A DNA stretch of 64,000 nucleotides from Temnothorax longispinosus. Lineage: Eukaryota > Arthropoda > Insecta > Hymenoptera > Formicidae. Below, piece by piece: positions 40,780 to 52,451 of this stretch (positions within the stretch are counted from its first letter, which is position 1; each line of letters opens with the position of its first letter). Made by a program: the position numbers and the translations under genes. The notes beneath the pieces are model-generated. The model ran no database searches. It saw only the letters and a list, made by a program, of their open reading frames with translations, and was not told the DNA's origin. The stretch spans positions 19,719,875 through 19,783,874 of the forward strand of contig NC_092368.1 in assembly GCF_030848805.1 (NCBI RefSeq), written 5' to 3'.

Positions 40780-41748
40780 GTCGAAATAGTTCACGCATAC
40801 ACTTTTCACGCGAACCGAGGTTTACGCACACCTCCCCCTGCTTTCGGGGGAGGTGCGGTAGTCCCGAAATAGTTCACGCATACACTTTTCACGCAAACCG
40901 AGGTTCACGCACACCCTCCCCCCTGCTTTCGGGGGAGGTGCGGTAGTCCCGAAATAGTTCACGCATACACTTTTCACGCGAACCGAGGTTTACGCACACC
41001 CCTCCCTGCTTTCGGGGGAGGTGCGGTAGCCCCGAAATAGTTCACGCATACACTTTTCACGCAAACCGAGGTTTACGCACACCCCTCCCTGCTTTCGGGG
41101 GAGGTGCGGTAGCCCCGAAATAGTTCACGCATACACTTTCCACGCGAACCGAGGTTCACGCACACCCTCCCCTGCTTTCGGGGGAGGTGCGGTAGCCCCG
41201 AAATAGTTCACGCATACACTTTTCACGCAAACCGAGGTTCACGCACACCCCCCCCCCTGCTTTCGGGGGAGGTGCGGTAGTCCCGAAATAGTTCACGCAT
41301 ACACTTTCCACGCGAACCGAGGTTCACGCACACCCCTCCCTGCTTTCGGGGGAGGTGCGGTAGCCCCGAAATAGTTCACGCATACACTTTCCACGCGAAC
41401 CGAGGTTCACGCACACCCCTCCCTGCTTTCGGGGGAGGTGCGGTAGCCCCGAAATAGTTCACGCATACACTTTCCACGCGAACCGAGGTTCACGCACACC
41501 CTCCCCTGCTTTCGGGGGAGGTGCGGTAGCCCCGAAATAGTTCACGCATACACTTTTCACGCAAACCGAGGTTCACGCACACCCCTCCCTGCTTTCGGGG
41601 GAGGTGCGGTAGCCCCGAAATAGTTCACGCATACACTTTCCACGCGAACCGAGGTTCACGCACACCCTCCCCTGCTTTCGGGGGAGGTGCGGTAGCCCCG
41701 AAATAGTTCACGCATACACTTTTCACGCGAACCGAGGTTCACGCACAC
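40780..41748. repeat. Minisatellite, about 12 copies of an 82-85-bp unit
   Basis: Each unit reads CGAAATAGTTCACGCATACA, CTTTTCACGC, GAACCGAGGTTYACGCACAC and then the hairpin CCTCCCCTGCTTTCGGGGGAGG followed by GTGCGGTAG. Copies start near 40782, 40865, 40950, 41033 and so on to 41699. Units differ by few bases, so the array is recently homogenised. The repeating hairpin and regular period are the notable features. Confidence 0.92.
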
Positions 41749-42360
41749 GAAATTGATTGGTTTATATGTATATGTGCAAAAGGAAATAGACCAATCCATC
41801 TCGTTATGCATATGCTTATGCACCTATGCAAGTTTGTCTGGGTTGACCTTAAAAAAGCAGCGCCAAGTTTTTTACAAGAAAAATTTATTTATTTTATTTT
41901 AATTAAATATTTTTATTTTATAATGTTACTTCTTTAATTCTTTGTGATTAAAATAATTCTTTGTAATATTATAATTTTATCAAGGAGAATTAAAACTACT
42001 ACCACTTGGGTTGATAGAAAGATTCTCAGGAATACAAAAATACATACCACTTGGGCTGAGTTAGGTAACACAATTTTGTTTTATTTTTTAAAAGTAGTTG
42101 CACAACAATTATTTTTCAAAGTATATATATTCTCTTTGCAATTGGCGCAATTTAAAGATTTCACATCTTTTTTTGAAATACGTATCACTTAGGTTAAATT
42201 AGGTAACGCTATTTTGTGAATTATTTTGTTAGGGAGAAAAATATAAAGCTACTATACATATCACTTGGGTTGAGTTAGGTAACGCAATTTTGTGAATTAT
42301 TTTGTTAGGAAGAAATAAAGCTACTACGATTTAAGATTTTTAGATTTACAACATACATTG
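41749..42360. repeat. Diverged copy of the palindrome-arm sequence
   Basis: 41862-42330 follows the order of 1279-1740: AGCAGCGCCAAGTTTTTT, GACAAGAAAAATTT-type, CAATTGGCGC, and GTATCACTTGRGTT with AGGTAACRYAATTTTGTG. The last block is repeated about three times. It shows that the AGCAGCGCCAAG end is a family terminus. Confidence 0.6.
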
Positions 42361-43052
42361 CGCGTGTACTTGGCGCCTTTTTTTACCTTTTTTTGAAAAA
42401 GGTAATTTTGTATTATCTAAATGTCACATTATCGAGCCGAACTTTGAGCTGAACTTTGCCGCGAGCTGATCATGCGTCGACATTGTCGAGCACGGGTTCG
42501 CGAAACCTCCAATCGAACATCGGTGCGAACCAATCGCGTGAATCGCGTGCTCACTCCACGAATCTGCGAGCATTTTGGTGATCGCGGCTCGCAGTGTCCC
42601 ACCAAAAGTCGGTATTTCGACAAAACAACAAAATATGTTTTTTATGATCAGATTACACGCTTTGTCGGTTAGACTGGTAGTTAAGCTTCGAGCTACACAA
42701 ATAATGACAAAAGACGAAAAATGAACGATGAAAGAAAACGTGAGTAATTGCCCGGGAAAAAAGATTATATATACATAATTATATATAATTATATATAAAT
42801 ATATATGATTATATGTGATTATATTTGAAATTTGGTGTTTCATATAAAATTATATATGGCTCCATATATCATTATATATGAGCATATACATATAATTCCA
42901 AGTAAAGTATACTACACTATAAAAAATATTTGATAAATATTTGCTTCTGGGAACCTTAAAAAATGTAATGTGTGGTTTATATTTTTACAAAAATCATTAG
43001 TAAGTGTCATATAGGTCCGTTACCTCAATAAAGAAATTACTTTCTCACTCAC
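42361..43052. other. GC-richer patch and AT-rich tract, no clear gene
   Basis: 42424-42670 is GC-richer with frames on both strands that I do not recognise. 42365 starts with TGTACTTGGCGCC, also present at 25451. 42765-42900 is made of ATATATAATTATAT words. Confidence 0.4.
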
Positions 43053-43507
43053 CGACCGATGCGCAACAACGGAGTTATCTGCAACGTCACTACGATGATT
43101 CTGTAACAAGCAAATATAACGTTTACATTAAAATAATGCTCTAAATAATCAATCCTTCAAACATTAATTATTATAAGTGTTGAATTTTTTATTCGTCTTT
43201 AATATTCAAATATTACGAAAATAATTTTGAAAAAGAACCATAAGAATTTTCAGAATAAACTTTACAAATTTTGATCATTAAAATTTTATAAATCTTTTCC
43301 TTTAATTAATATTTTTAATTCAAAATAAAACAATTCAAACTTAAAAAAGAACAATTAATTTTGCATAAATAAGAAATAATACTCACCGCAAGTTGCTCCG
43401 ACGGTGCCCGATGCCTCCTCCTAGGCCTTCTCCTTCTCTCAGATTGTCCAGATTATCAGCTTATTCGTAGAACTCCCTCGACGCGACACATTCTGGGCCG
43501 TTATTTT
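43053..43507 (-). ncRNA. Two candidate non-coding or UTR exons
   Basis: On the minus strand, 43507-43387 lies between TTTCAG and GTGAGT (121 bp) and 43100-43053 lies between TTACAG and GTGAGT (48 bp). Both have good acceptors and donors. The larger one has stops in all three frames, so it is UTR or non-coding RNA. The smaller is open in one frame. The partner exons are not identified. Confidence 0.35.
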
Positions 43508-44816
43508 CTGAAACATATGAATAAACAATTTTGATTAAAAAGGAATAAAGAATACTTTATTAAATATTTTAACATAATCTACACGTAAAGTATTAATTCC
43601 AAAAGAAGCTACACATCTCCTGACAAAATATTTATTGGATCTCATGTTTTATTTTATTTTATTTCAGACAACGCAAAATGTCATAATCGATAAACATTTA
43701 TCAGCTATAAGAGATTAGATTAAGAGATTAGATTAAAATTTACACATCATAAAGATAGATTAATAATCATTAACGAAATTTTTATTAAATTAATTATTTA
43801 AAATAATTGCGTAAAATATTCTAATTGCGTAAATTGCGTTCTTTTCTCTATATGTCTCTTAATTGAAATAAATAGAAAAAAAGCCTTTTTTCTATTTTCT
43901 AAGAGCTTTCAAATGTATCGGACTTTACTTAAAATATATATTTAAAAGAAAAAAAAAGAAAATAATATAATATATGTACATATTTCAGTAACATATTACA
44001 ATATTTTTTCCCTACTCTATAAATAATATAATTTATTATTTTATTTATTATTTTATAAACGTATACGATACAATAAATATTTTGTTCCAAATCTTTTTCA
44101 TCCAGAATGCAAATATCACGAAGAAAATTAAATAAAAGATTTTCTATTCCAATCTTTATATTTTAAATATATCCAATATTTCACTTATTTCCATTTTTAT
44201 TATATCCACTTCTTTCTTTTTTATTTTTTATTTATTAAAATATTAAGCTTAAAAATTAAATCAATGCATTCATATTAAAAATAATATATTAATTCTAATA
44301 ATTTTTAATTTATTTTTTCTTTGCGATAGTTCCTTTATTGCATTTTTCCTGAAAATTTATCTGCGAATAAAGTGCTTAGCAAAAAATGTAAAAAAAGAGA
44401 TCTGTATCAGATATTTAAAGATAATTTTTCTTTTGCAAAAATTACTATATATTACTGCTTTTACGGTTTTTTATTAAACATATTTCTGTAAAAAATTTTC
44501 TTTTTTTTTTTAATTTATCTTTGCCAGATTAAATTTGCTATAAGTTCCAAATAGCTTGTATATATGTACTATTCTGTCGTGTAATGAGATCTCAATGTGC
44601 AAGTAAATGACCAATAAATGCGTCGATAATAACAATATCTGTGATCTCTATTCTGTGAGCTTTCTGTGTGCATTACTGAATCAACGGACGTGTTCCAAGA
44701 TTAAACATTTATACTAATTTGGCCTAGCCCATCCATTTCAAGACAATGAATCTATGAAATGTTATATCTAACTACAATATTCACAGATCCATTACCTCTT
44801 AATAAGTTATCCCTGG
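43508..44816. other. AT-rich, no gene seen
   Basis: Long runs of A and T with short frames only. No repeat pair was recognised. Confidence 0.5.
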
Positions 44817-44819
44817 TTT

Positions 44820-44972
44820 CCATACACGCGTTGTCGTGCGTTTAATTGCGCGTCAAACGCACGCATTTGAAAAAAACACGCACTTGATTGGGGTAATCTA
44901 TGGAGGGGTAACGCATGTTTGACGCGCGTTATACTTAACGCGCGGAAACGCATGCATGATGGCAACCAAGGA
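44820..44972. mobile_element. Harbinger-type MITE with TTA duplication
   Basis: Ends TCCCTGGTTTCCAT and ATGGCAACCAAGGA are imperfect inverted repeats flanked by TTA on both sides. GCGCG-type words fill the interior. The 3-bp TWA target is typical for PIF/Harbinger. Confidence 0.7.
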
Positions 44973-44975
44973 TTA

Positions 44976-46839
44976 AAAGAGAACTACTTATACATTCACC
45001 ACCGATACGATGAATCTAATGCCTCCCAGGATTCATCCTTCTCTCATGTTGCTTCGTTGCACGTTCATGAGACAACACTCGCGAAAACACGATCAAATGT
45101 GAAACTAATTAACCACGGTTCCGTCATCTATATCACGTACAATGATTCGCGTATGATTTGCATATCGTTCTGCACAATTGAAAGCGATAAGCGATCGTAA
45201 ATTATTTTCAATTTGATGAATAAACCGAAACACGACACGGGATGCATTTGAATTAGAGCAATAATCATCGTTCGGTAAGTAAATCGCGGAGAAACATCAA
45301 TTTGGAATTTGGATCTTTTCCTCGATCTTTTCTCTTCTTTTCGATCTCTATGGATAAATACTCGCGAGACACGAGCGAGACTTCGCAATGAACGATCAGT
45401 GCCTCGAAATGCGATGCAATATGTACAAAGGAAGAGAAGTAAGAACTCTACGCACGGAACGACACGCACGGGTGCCTGTTCATTCGATGGTCGGGACGAG
45501 AATGATAGTGCGGCGTCGCGGCGACCTTCCGCAAACATGGCGCGGGGGCCGCGGGGCGCGGAGTATGACACGGTCTATTGTGTGCGTAACGAAAACAAGC
45601 GCCGGGGGGTGCCGCGTGCCAACCGTCTTGCCATTTATAATATTTAAAGTTATAAGATCAATGTATGCCGAATATTCTGTTCTTTAAATTTCGATGAATG
45701 CGGATTACTATCGCATATCGAATTTCGTTTTATGGATTTATTATAGCGTCATCTAAATCGATTAATTTTATTCAATTAAGAGTTTTAGAATGGACACATT
45801 ATAACTTACACCTTAATTTGACGAATACGCAATTTGATTAATATAAATCTATTAATACAATGTGTATAATATTAATATAATATTTATATCTTGTTAAAAT
45901 AATATGCATAAATGTGTAATAATAATTTTTATATTATACCAATATTAAATTTAACATGCAAATTATTTTTAATCCTTTTGTTTTAATAAAAATTTAAATT
46001 TACTTAATTACTCGATTTAAAAAGAGTTATCAAATTTAGTAATGACAACCATACCCATATCGTTATACGAAATGAATATTATAATTTTACGAACTATATT
46101 TTCATGTTATATCAACTATGTTTTTTTAAGTAAAGAGCACTATTTTATATGCTTGGCGCCGCAGGATACTATAAATTATAGTAAAATTATGGTATTTTTG
46201 ACTATATATTTTTTTCAGTGTGCAGAGAAGAAATCGATGGGAAAGTAACGTACGTGACGGTATGCGAAGCGTCTCGTAACACTATACCTGCTCGTTCGAA
46301 TGTTGCTGCGTCAGTGATAGCGCGGCGTCTTCTTCGATAACGGCGCGCGTTTGTGAAGTTTTATCTCGCGTAATTATCTGTGTGTATTTCATAAGTATTT
46401 GAAGTAATCATATTTGAAATGTGCCATTAAGAAATCTATTTATTTTGCGTTAAGTTTTTTCTGTTCTATTTAGGTAAATTTCGATTAAGTACATGCACGT
46501 TTTGATATCGATTTATTACGATTCTATCGCAATGTTTTAATATTGCAAGAAAATACAAATCAGGGTAGAATATTACATGTTTTGTTTACATAATTTTAAG
46601 TGATTATTAACAAATTTTAAAATTTGTTCAAAACTATTCCTGAAGAAACTATTTTTTTCAGGCGCTCATATTAGTGAGTACGAATATTCAAATATAAACT
46701 CGACTGTACTAATAACGGTTTCAATTTTGCTTTTATATAACAGACAATAAACGTTTACGTTTTTTCTACATATGATTAGTGATAAACCCAGTTTCAACAT
46801 TCCGCTATTTTTTTTCAAATTTTTATTAAAATTGAAGTA
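44976..46839. promoter_or_regulatory. GC island at 45270-45620 and a second at 46240-46380; possible promoters or 5' exons
   Basis: 45270-45620 is GC- and CpG-rich against very AT-rich flanks, with overlapping frames on both strands that I do not recognise. A GTAAGT donor lies at 45274 (+). A pyrimidine-CAG acceptor lies at 46219 (+), followed by TGTGCAGAGAAGAAATCG and a CpG-richer stretch. These look like UTR exons or promoter areas of an unidentified gene; strand is uncertain. Confidence 0.3.
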
Positions 46840-46843
46840 TTAA

Positions 46844-48162
46844 CCCTTAACGGTCACACTATGGGGTCTACACCCCAGCGTTTTTTTGACTTCGAAAACG
46901 ACCCAGTAAACCAATGAAAATGGGCCTTGTGCCGCTATTTACAGGTAGTTGGGACCTTCAAGTATCGATCCTCGTCGGTGGTATATTTTTCGGCCCGTTA
47001 GTTTTCTCTCGGCATTTTTTTTCTGCAAAAAATCGCACCTTCATACCTCAAAATCAACATACTTTTTGGAACGGCCGCATAAACTGCAATAATGAGTGAA
47101 AAGTGTGTCATCTGAGGATGAAAAAACCGTTTGAAAAATTAAAATATCTTAAAAATTGAAAAAGTCACATTAGTTTTTGTGAAAAGTTATTTTTCCGACT
47201 TTTTTTTCAACAATTTTTTTACATATGTTAAATTAATTTTTTGCAAATCAAACCTATACAGTCTTTTTAAGGAAGACTTAAGGTAGGCGTCTCGCTACGT
47301 GCTAGTCATGTGACTGTTTGTAGGTTTTCACGTTCAGAAATATATTTCAGGCAATTTTTGCTAAGGGAAAAATAATTTTATGAATTATGGTGTAAAATTT
47401 CATACGTGACAAAGTATGTTACTTTTTCCAAATTATGTGATTTTTCTCATTTGACTCCGTTTTGATCAGCTGATCATGCGAGTCGTCGAGAAAGGTTATC
47501 ATCTTCTTTTCGATTAAATTTTTACAATTACTGAGAAAGGGTTTCAAAACGCATGACAGGGGTGTTAATCACTATCCAATTCGGCTAAGAAAGACGAGCC
47601 CCATAACCTGCAACTACAGTGATTAGCCAGCGGCGTTGCCAAGTCTTCCCAACCTCACCTCGACCAAAAAATGTCTGCTCGATTACCGCATTTTCACTAA
47701 AATAAACTAAAAAATTAGCAGCGAAATCTCCGGTAACCTATATATTTTATGGTTGCATCGGATTCTTCGAAATCTAATGTACAAAAAGCAATGTTTTTTT
47801 CTCACTTCATCTAATCAAAAAATACGAAAATATGTGATTGAAACCGTGATAGAGCCTTCTTTTCTGTATGAAGTAATGCAAAATTTGTGATTTTCGAGAT
47901 CGATTTTCTAGAGTAAATAGTCGGTAAGGAGCCACAGAAAAAATCGACTGCAAAGCTGATAATATAATTTGATATAAAATCCGAAATCGAAAACTTTATC
48001 TAATACATGCCCTGACGAGACGACTACCTTAAACTACAACAAGATATTTTTTTTTTCCTTAAGGTCACCTACAATTTTTTATACACGTGCAAACACGCTG
48101 GGAGTGTATTTCACCCAGTGTGACCGGTACGGGATTCTCGGGAAGTGTGACCGAAAAGGGTT
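46844..48162. mobile_element. piggyBac-type non-autonomous element, 1.3 kb
   Basis: TTAA on both sides (46840-46843, 48163-48166). The ends CCCTTAACGGTCACACT and CCCTTTTCGGTCACACT are inverted; the CGGTCACACT motif occurs twice at the right end, and ACACYCCAGCG follows on both sides. The interior codes nothing recognisable. Confidence 0.85.
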
Positions 48163-48305
48163 AAAAAGAGATTGGTAAAAATACGTTTAAATAACAATAG
48201 TACAGAAAAGAATGTACAAGAATTTGTTCTCATTAATTTTAATGACATTAATTTTAATGTACAGTTTTATTGTACATTATGTTAGATACAATTTACTATG
48301 TTTAA

Positions 48306-48636
48306 CCCTTTGTTGCGCAATCTTTTTTTAAAAATATATTTTACTGAATTTTAGTAGATGGGTGTTTTTGGGATCGTTAGTTTGAAATTTAAAAAGTCAA
48401 GATAACAGATTCAATATGGCCATTAATTTTTAAAGAATTAACTATGGCTTATATAACTAACATTTTATACTTGAGATAGGTTTTTTCTATAATTGAGAAT
48501 ATATGTTTCAAGAACATAAAGATACCAAATGTATTACACAAACCAATTGGTTTGATTATGGAATGTGTAAAAACACGAAAGAACTGCAGAAAAGACAGGC
48601 GTGTTTCTCATATGTAAGTAACTATGCAACAAAGGG
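48306..48636. mobile_element. piggyBac-type MITE, family B
   Basis: TTAA on both sides (48302-48305, 48637-48640), ends CCCTTTGTTGCGCA and TATGCAACAAAGGG. 331 bp, non-coding. Confidence 0.85.
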
Positions 48637-48774
48637 TTAAACTAAATAACAAAGCCATAAATAAAATTTTTGAAACTCTTGCTATACCAAGTACCGACTT
48701 GTACATGTTAGTACATATAGCTTTAAGCATTTTTTCTGAATATTATGAATTATATCAAATTTTCTTATCTTTAG

Positions 48775-49370
48775 ATTTTCGTACATTTCGAAATAATGGA
48801 TTTATTTATAGTTCAAAATCAGTACAAATCTTTCAAATTAAATTCTTACTTTGCTGAAGTTCAAGACCAAGTCGATAGCCCTTCTGAAATTAATTCACTC
48901 TTGTATTTGCCTCATCATTTTAAAGGTAAGACTACAAATAATTAAATAATCGTTCATAAATTTCTGGATGCTTATTATTAACAAATAAAAGAGTATAAAT
49001 TATGATAAATATTATCTGCAATTTACCAATATATTAATTTTGTTTTGATAGAATTTTGTTTTTGATTGAAAAACGTTCAATTCAAACTTGAAATTAATTT
49101 TTTTGGCTGCAGAGAACGAAACATAGACTCTTACGTCTATTGTAGTCATAGTTATGTATACGGTTTTCTCTGCCTTACTTTACGTCTATGCCTACGATAG
49201 ACGTAATCACGAATTTATGGATATGTTATATAATAAACTTATTTTAAATATATTTAATGTACTACTGTGTAATACAAATTGTAGCATCCCATTTACTGCA
49301 TGCTCATGTTGCAACATTTACTATCGCGTGACATATTTTAGAAGGGTGTCCAAATATATTTATACAAACA
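48775..49370 (+). CDS. Two candidate coding exons of an unknown protein
   Basis: 48775-48925 lies between TATCTTTAG and GTAAGAC and is open: MDLFIVQNQYKSFKLNSYFA, then EVQDQVDSPSEINSLLYLPH. With the acceptor ATTGTAG at 49145 the frame continues in phase into 49146-49370 (VIVMYTVFSALLYVYAYDRR; LLCNTNCSIPFTACSCC) up to a GTAAGT donor. Matching phase across the intron supports real coding, but short AT-rich exons can do this by chance. The second exon has a hydrophobic start and a Cys cluster. The reading would run next into the inverted-ended element starting at 49407. Confidence 0.3.
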
Positions 49371-49916
49371 GTAAGTAAAAATTGTAACATAATAATTCTG
49401 TACAACATCCCGTGTGGAAAATTGTTAAGGCAACCTTAATAAACTTCGGGGCCTTTAAGGGCTTAAACGTGGGTTCCCTAATAAGGATTTCCACATTATT
49501 GCCAGGTTAGGTCCCAGTAGGGCGATATCAATTTTGGGTAGCTCAATTAATGTGTGGCCTGAATAAGGAAACTTAATAAGGGCCTTGATGGGACTTGATC
49601 AAGGTAGCGATTATTAAAATAGAGATTTATTTATTTTAAAACCTAGTCGGGATTTCGATAGAAAAGAAACATCAGGGCGTAAATAAATTAAAAACTCTTC
49701 AAGGTTATTTCGATCAACGTAAAACAATTTAAATTCTTCATACATTAAAAAAATTTTTTAAAACATTTAAAAATATAACATTATTATTTTATTACTCTTT
49801 TTAAACTGAATTTGTTTCTTAAGATGATTTTTGAAAAATTATATATTTGCGCTGGTTATACATATGTAGACTATATAAAACACTCACATTAAATTAAGAA
49901 GTAGTCTACCACGTAA

Positions 49917-50416
49917 NNNNNNNNNNNNNNNNNNNNNNNNNNNNNNNNNNNNNNNNNNNNNNNNNNNNNNNNNNNNNNNNNNNNNNNNNNNNNNNNNNNN
50001 NNNNNNNNNNNNNNNNNNNNNNNNNNNNNNNNNNNNNNNNNNNNNNNNNNNNNNNNNNNNNNNNNNNNNNNNNNNNNNNNNNNNNNNNNNNNNNNNNNNN
50101 NNNNNNNNNNNNNNNNNNNNNNNNNNNNNNNNNNNNNNNNNNNNNNNNNNNNNNNNNNNNNNNNNNNNNNNNNNNNNNNNNNNNNNNNNNNNNNNNNNNN
50201 NNNNNNNNNNNNNNNNNNNNNNNNNNNNNNNNNNNNNNNNNNNNNNNNNNNNNNNNNNNNNNNNNNNNNNNNNNNNNNNNNNNNNNNNNNNNNNNNNNNN
50301 NNNNNNNNNNNNNNNNNNNNNNNNNNNNNNNNNNNNNNNNNNNNNNNNNNNNNNNNNNNNNNNNNNNNNNNNNNNNNNNNNNNNNNNNNNNNNNNNNNNN
50401 NNNNNNNNNNNNNNNN
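49917..50416. other. Assembly gap (500 N)
   Basis: Unknown sequence. It covers the 5' junction and probably the 5' UTR of the LINE. The exact 500 suggests a placeholder length. Confidence 0.99.
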
Positions 50417-50541
50417 AGAGGCGCGTGACCAGCCATAGCAAGAGCACGTGAGTCGCGTGTACGCTCGGCATTATTAGTATTTTTACACCGCAACAATTAA
50501 TCGGGACCTCTCCCAAGGTCACATTTGACGGTCTTCCGACC

Positions 50542-51915
50542 ATGGAAGCGAATAAGTCGATAGATAACCAGGGAAACAGCATCCCTTGGCATAAGGAAGT
50601 AACGAATGAGGAGGTAACCTCAAAACCGATATGCACGGTAATAGACAACACGTTACTTAAAGATATCGCAAACGTTCTAAAGTCAAACAACGATATGCCT
50701 CTAAAATTAAAAGGAATAAATAAACCTAAACTAAATCCCAAGCCCAATCTGTCGGCAGCTAAGAAGAGAAAATGTAAGACAGACAAAGAAAACAGCTCGT
50801 TTCTAACCGCATCGGGCTCAATGATAACAGACGACTTCCTAAAGGAAATATCAACTCTTAGGGAAGAAAATGAAAAGCTTAAAGCGCTGATAGATAAGGA
50901 TACACAAATGAGCAGTCGCGTTAAATCTGTGACTGAACAGGAAAACTATTCACCAAATATTAGTACTAACAACAGATTTGAACCGCTTATGGACAGCCAA
51001 CATTCAAACGAAGATATGGATATGGATGAGAATACAAATAAATCATTCTCACAACTATTAAAAGAAAAAAACAGTAAGAAAATGGATATCAGGACTTCCA
51101 CCTGCAAGCAGGAAACTCAATCACACATCTCGCCTTCGATTTCCCAGAAAAAGATGTCGTCGAATGGCACACCCCCGATAAATAGCAAGTCAACGAAGCC
51201 TCCACCTATCAACATTTATCATCAAGACCCCAAGGACACTTGGAGACTCACTAAAGAACATATAGCGGACGCCAACTTCCAGATCAAGAGAATCAACGTC
51301 AATAAACACATACTACAAATGGACAACGTTGAAAACTATAATAAAATAAAAGTAGCATTAATAGATTCCAAAACAAACTTTTTCTCGTTTACGCCAAAAA
51401 CGGAGAAAAACTTAACATACTTATTAAAAGGCTTAGATCAATCATTCGAGCCTCAAGAAGTACACAATGAACTGCTACAACAAGGGATCCAAGAAATCAC
51501 CTTCCAGAAAGTCGCTAGGTTTACGACAAAGAGGTCGAGCAACGAAGGAAGGACACTGCCAATCTTCTTAGTTCAGATTGCGGCGGGGAGTAACACCAGC
51601 CAACTGAAGAAGATACAGACTCTGTTTCATCTGATAATCAAATGGGAAAAGCTGAAGAGAAAGGATACCATACAATGCAAGAGATGCCAAAGGATAGGTC
51701 ATACAGCAACCAACTGCAATCTGCAATATAGGTGCGTTAAGTGTAAAGAGGAACACAACCCAGGTGAATGTAAAGCCTCTCTTAATAGCGTTGAAGATCT
51801 TTATTGTATAAACTGTAATAATACTGGTCATCCAGCTTCATACAGAGGTTGTCCCAAACTAATAGAATTCAAAAATAGAATAACTATTAAACAAGCTAAC
51901 TTGAAACAAAACTAA
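50542..51915 (+). CDS. LINE ORF1 (Gag-like, PRE_C2HC type)
   Basis: 457 codons. The N-terminal half is charged, with a coiled-coil-like stretch (FLKEISTLREENEKLKALI). The middle (NFFSFTPKTEKNLTYLLKGL, VARFTTKR, PIFLVQI) is the domain preceding the knuckles in Jockey-like ORF1 proteins. Three CCHC knuckles start at about residue 378: CKRCQRIGHTATNC, CVKCKEEHNPGEC, CINCNNTGHPASYRGC. The start Met at 50542 lies close after the gap and in a reasonable context, so the ORF is probably complete. Confidence 0.9.
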   Translation: MEANKSIDNQGNSIPWHKEVTNEEVTSKPICTVIDNTLLKDIANVLKSNNDMPLKLKGINKPKLNPKPNLSAAKKRKCKTDKENSSFLTASGSMITDDFLKEISTLREENEKLKALIDKDTQMSSRVKSVTEQENYSPNISTNNRFEPLMDSQHSNEDMDMDENTNKSFSQLLKEKNSKKMDIRTSTCKQETQSHISPSISQKKMSSNGTPPINSKSTKPPPINIYHQDPKDTWRLTKEHIADANFQIKRINVNKHILQMDNVENYNKIKVALIDSKTNFFSFTPKTEKNLTYLLKGLDQSFEPQEVHNELLQQGIQEITFQKVARFTTKRSSNEGRTLPIFLVQIAAGSNTSQLKKIQTLFHLIIKWEKLKRKDTIQCKRCQRIGHTATNCNLQYRCVKCKEEHNPGECKASLNSVEDLYCINCNNTGHPASYRGCPKLIEFKNRITIKQANLKQN

Positions 51916-52166
51916 AGAAAAAAAAATTGATTCTATTAATAGATTAGTTTCGCCCAACATAACATTTGCCGACTCAGTTAAAGGTAAATCAGACGGAGAT
52001 ATTAACAATCGCATTCATTTGGACGCGCAAATAAACGACATGGATAGTAATGCACATAATAGCACTAACTCCAATTTTATCACTCCACAGATTCACACGA
52101 GATTAGACAAGCTCGAGAATGCAATTAAATTTATTAATAATAGATTAGATTCATTAGCTAATCTAA

Positions 52167-52451
52167 TTGAGAAATTACTTCTTAGTAGAAATTAAATTTA
52201 TGGATCAGCTCGTTCATACTATTAATAAATATAAAATTATAGTGTTAAACGTAAATTCTATAATTAGCAATTATAAAAGAATTCTATTATTAGAACTGAT
52301 TAAGAATAAGAACCCAGACATACTACTCATTAACGAAACTAAACTAAACAAAAAACATACGCTTTATTTTAAAAATTACAATATTATTAGAACAGACAGA
52401 GAAGGGGGTAATAGAGGAGGCGGTACAGCAATAATAATTAAGAAAACATAG
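52167..52451 (+). CDS. LINE ORF2, endonuclease start
   Basis: KIIVLNVNSIISNYKRILLL, NPDILLINETKL and GGGTAIIIKK are the opening motifs of the apurinic-type endonuclease, with the catalytic Asn and Glu. The reading stops at 52449 in an A-rich AAGAAAACATAG stretch, and the remaining endonuclease continues in another frame. Between ORF1 and here (51916-52166) no gene is seen. An intact start could be the MDQL Met at 52200. Confidence 0.85.
   Translation: MRNYFLVEIKFMDQLVHTINKYKIIVLNVNSIISNYKRILLLELIKNKNPDILLINETKLNKKHTLYFKNYNIIRTDREGGNRGGGTAIIIKKT

Noticed and set aside
40780..41748. CRISPR-like array
   Set aside because: Units repeat in full, without unique spacers. It is a tandem minisatellite in a eukaryotic genome.
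42424..42843. 139-codon minus-strand ORF
   Set aside because: Its N-terminus is ATATAT-repeat translation and the rest competes with frames on both strands.
45128..45571. 147-codon minus-strand ORF
   Set aside because: It overlaps plus-strand frames of equal quality in a GC-rich patch, and no domain is visible.
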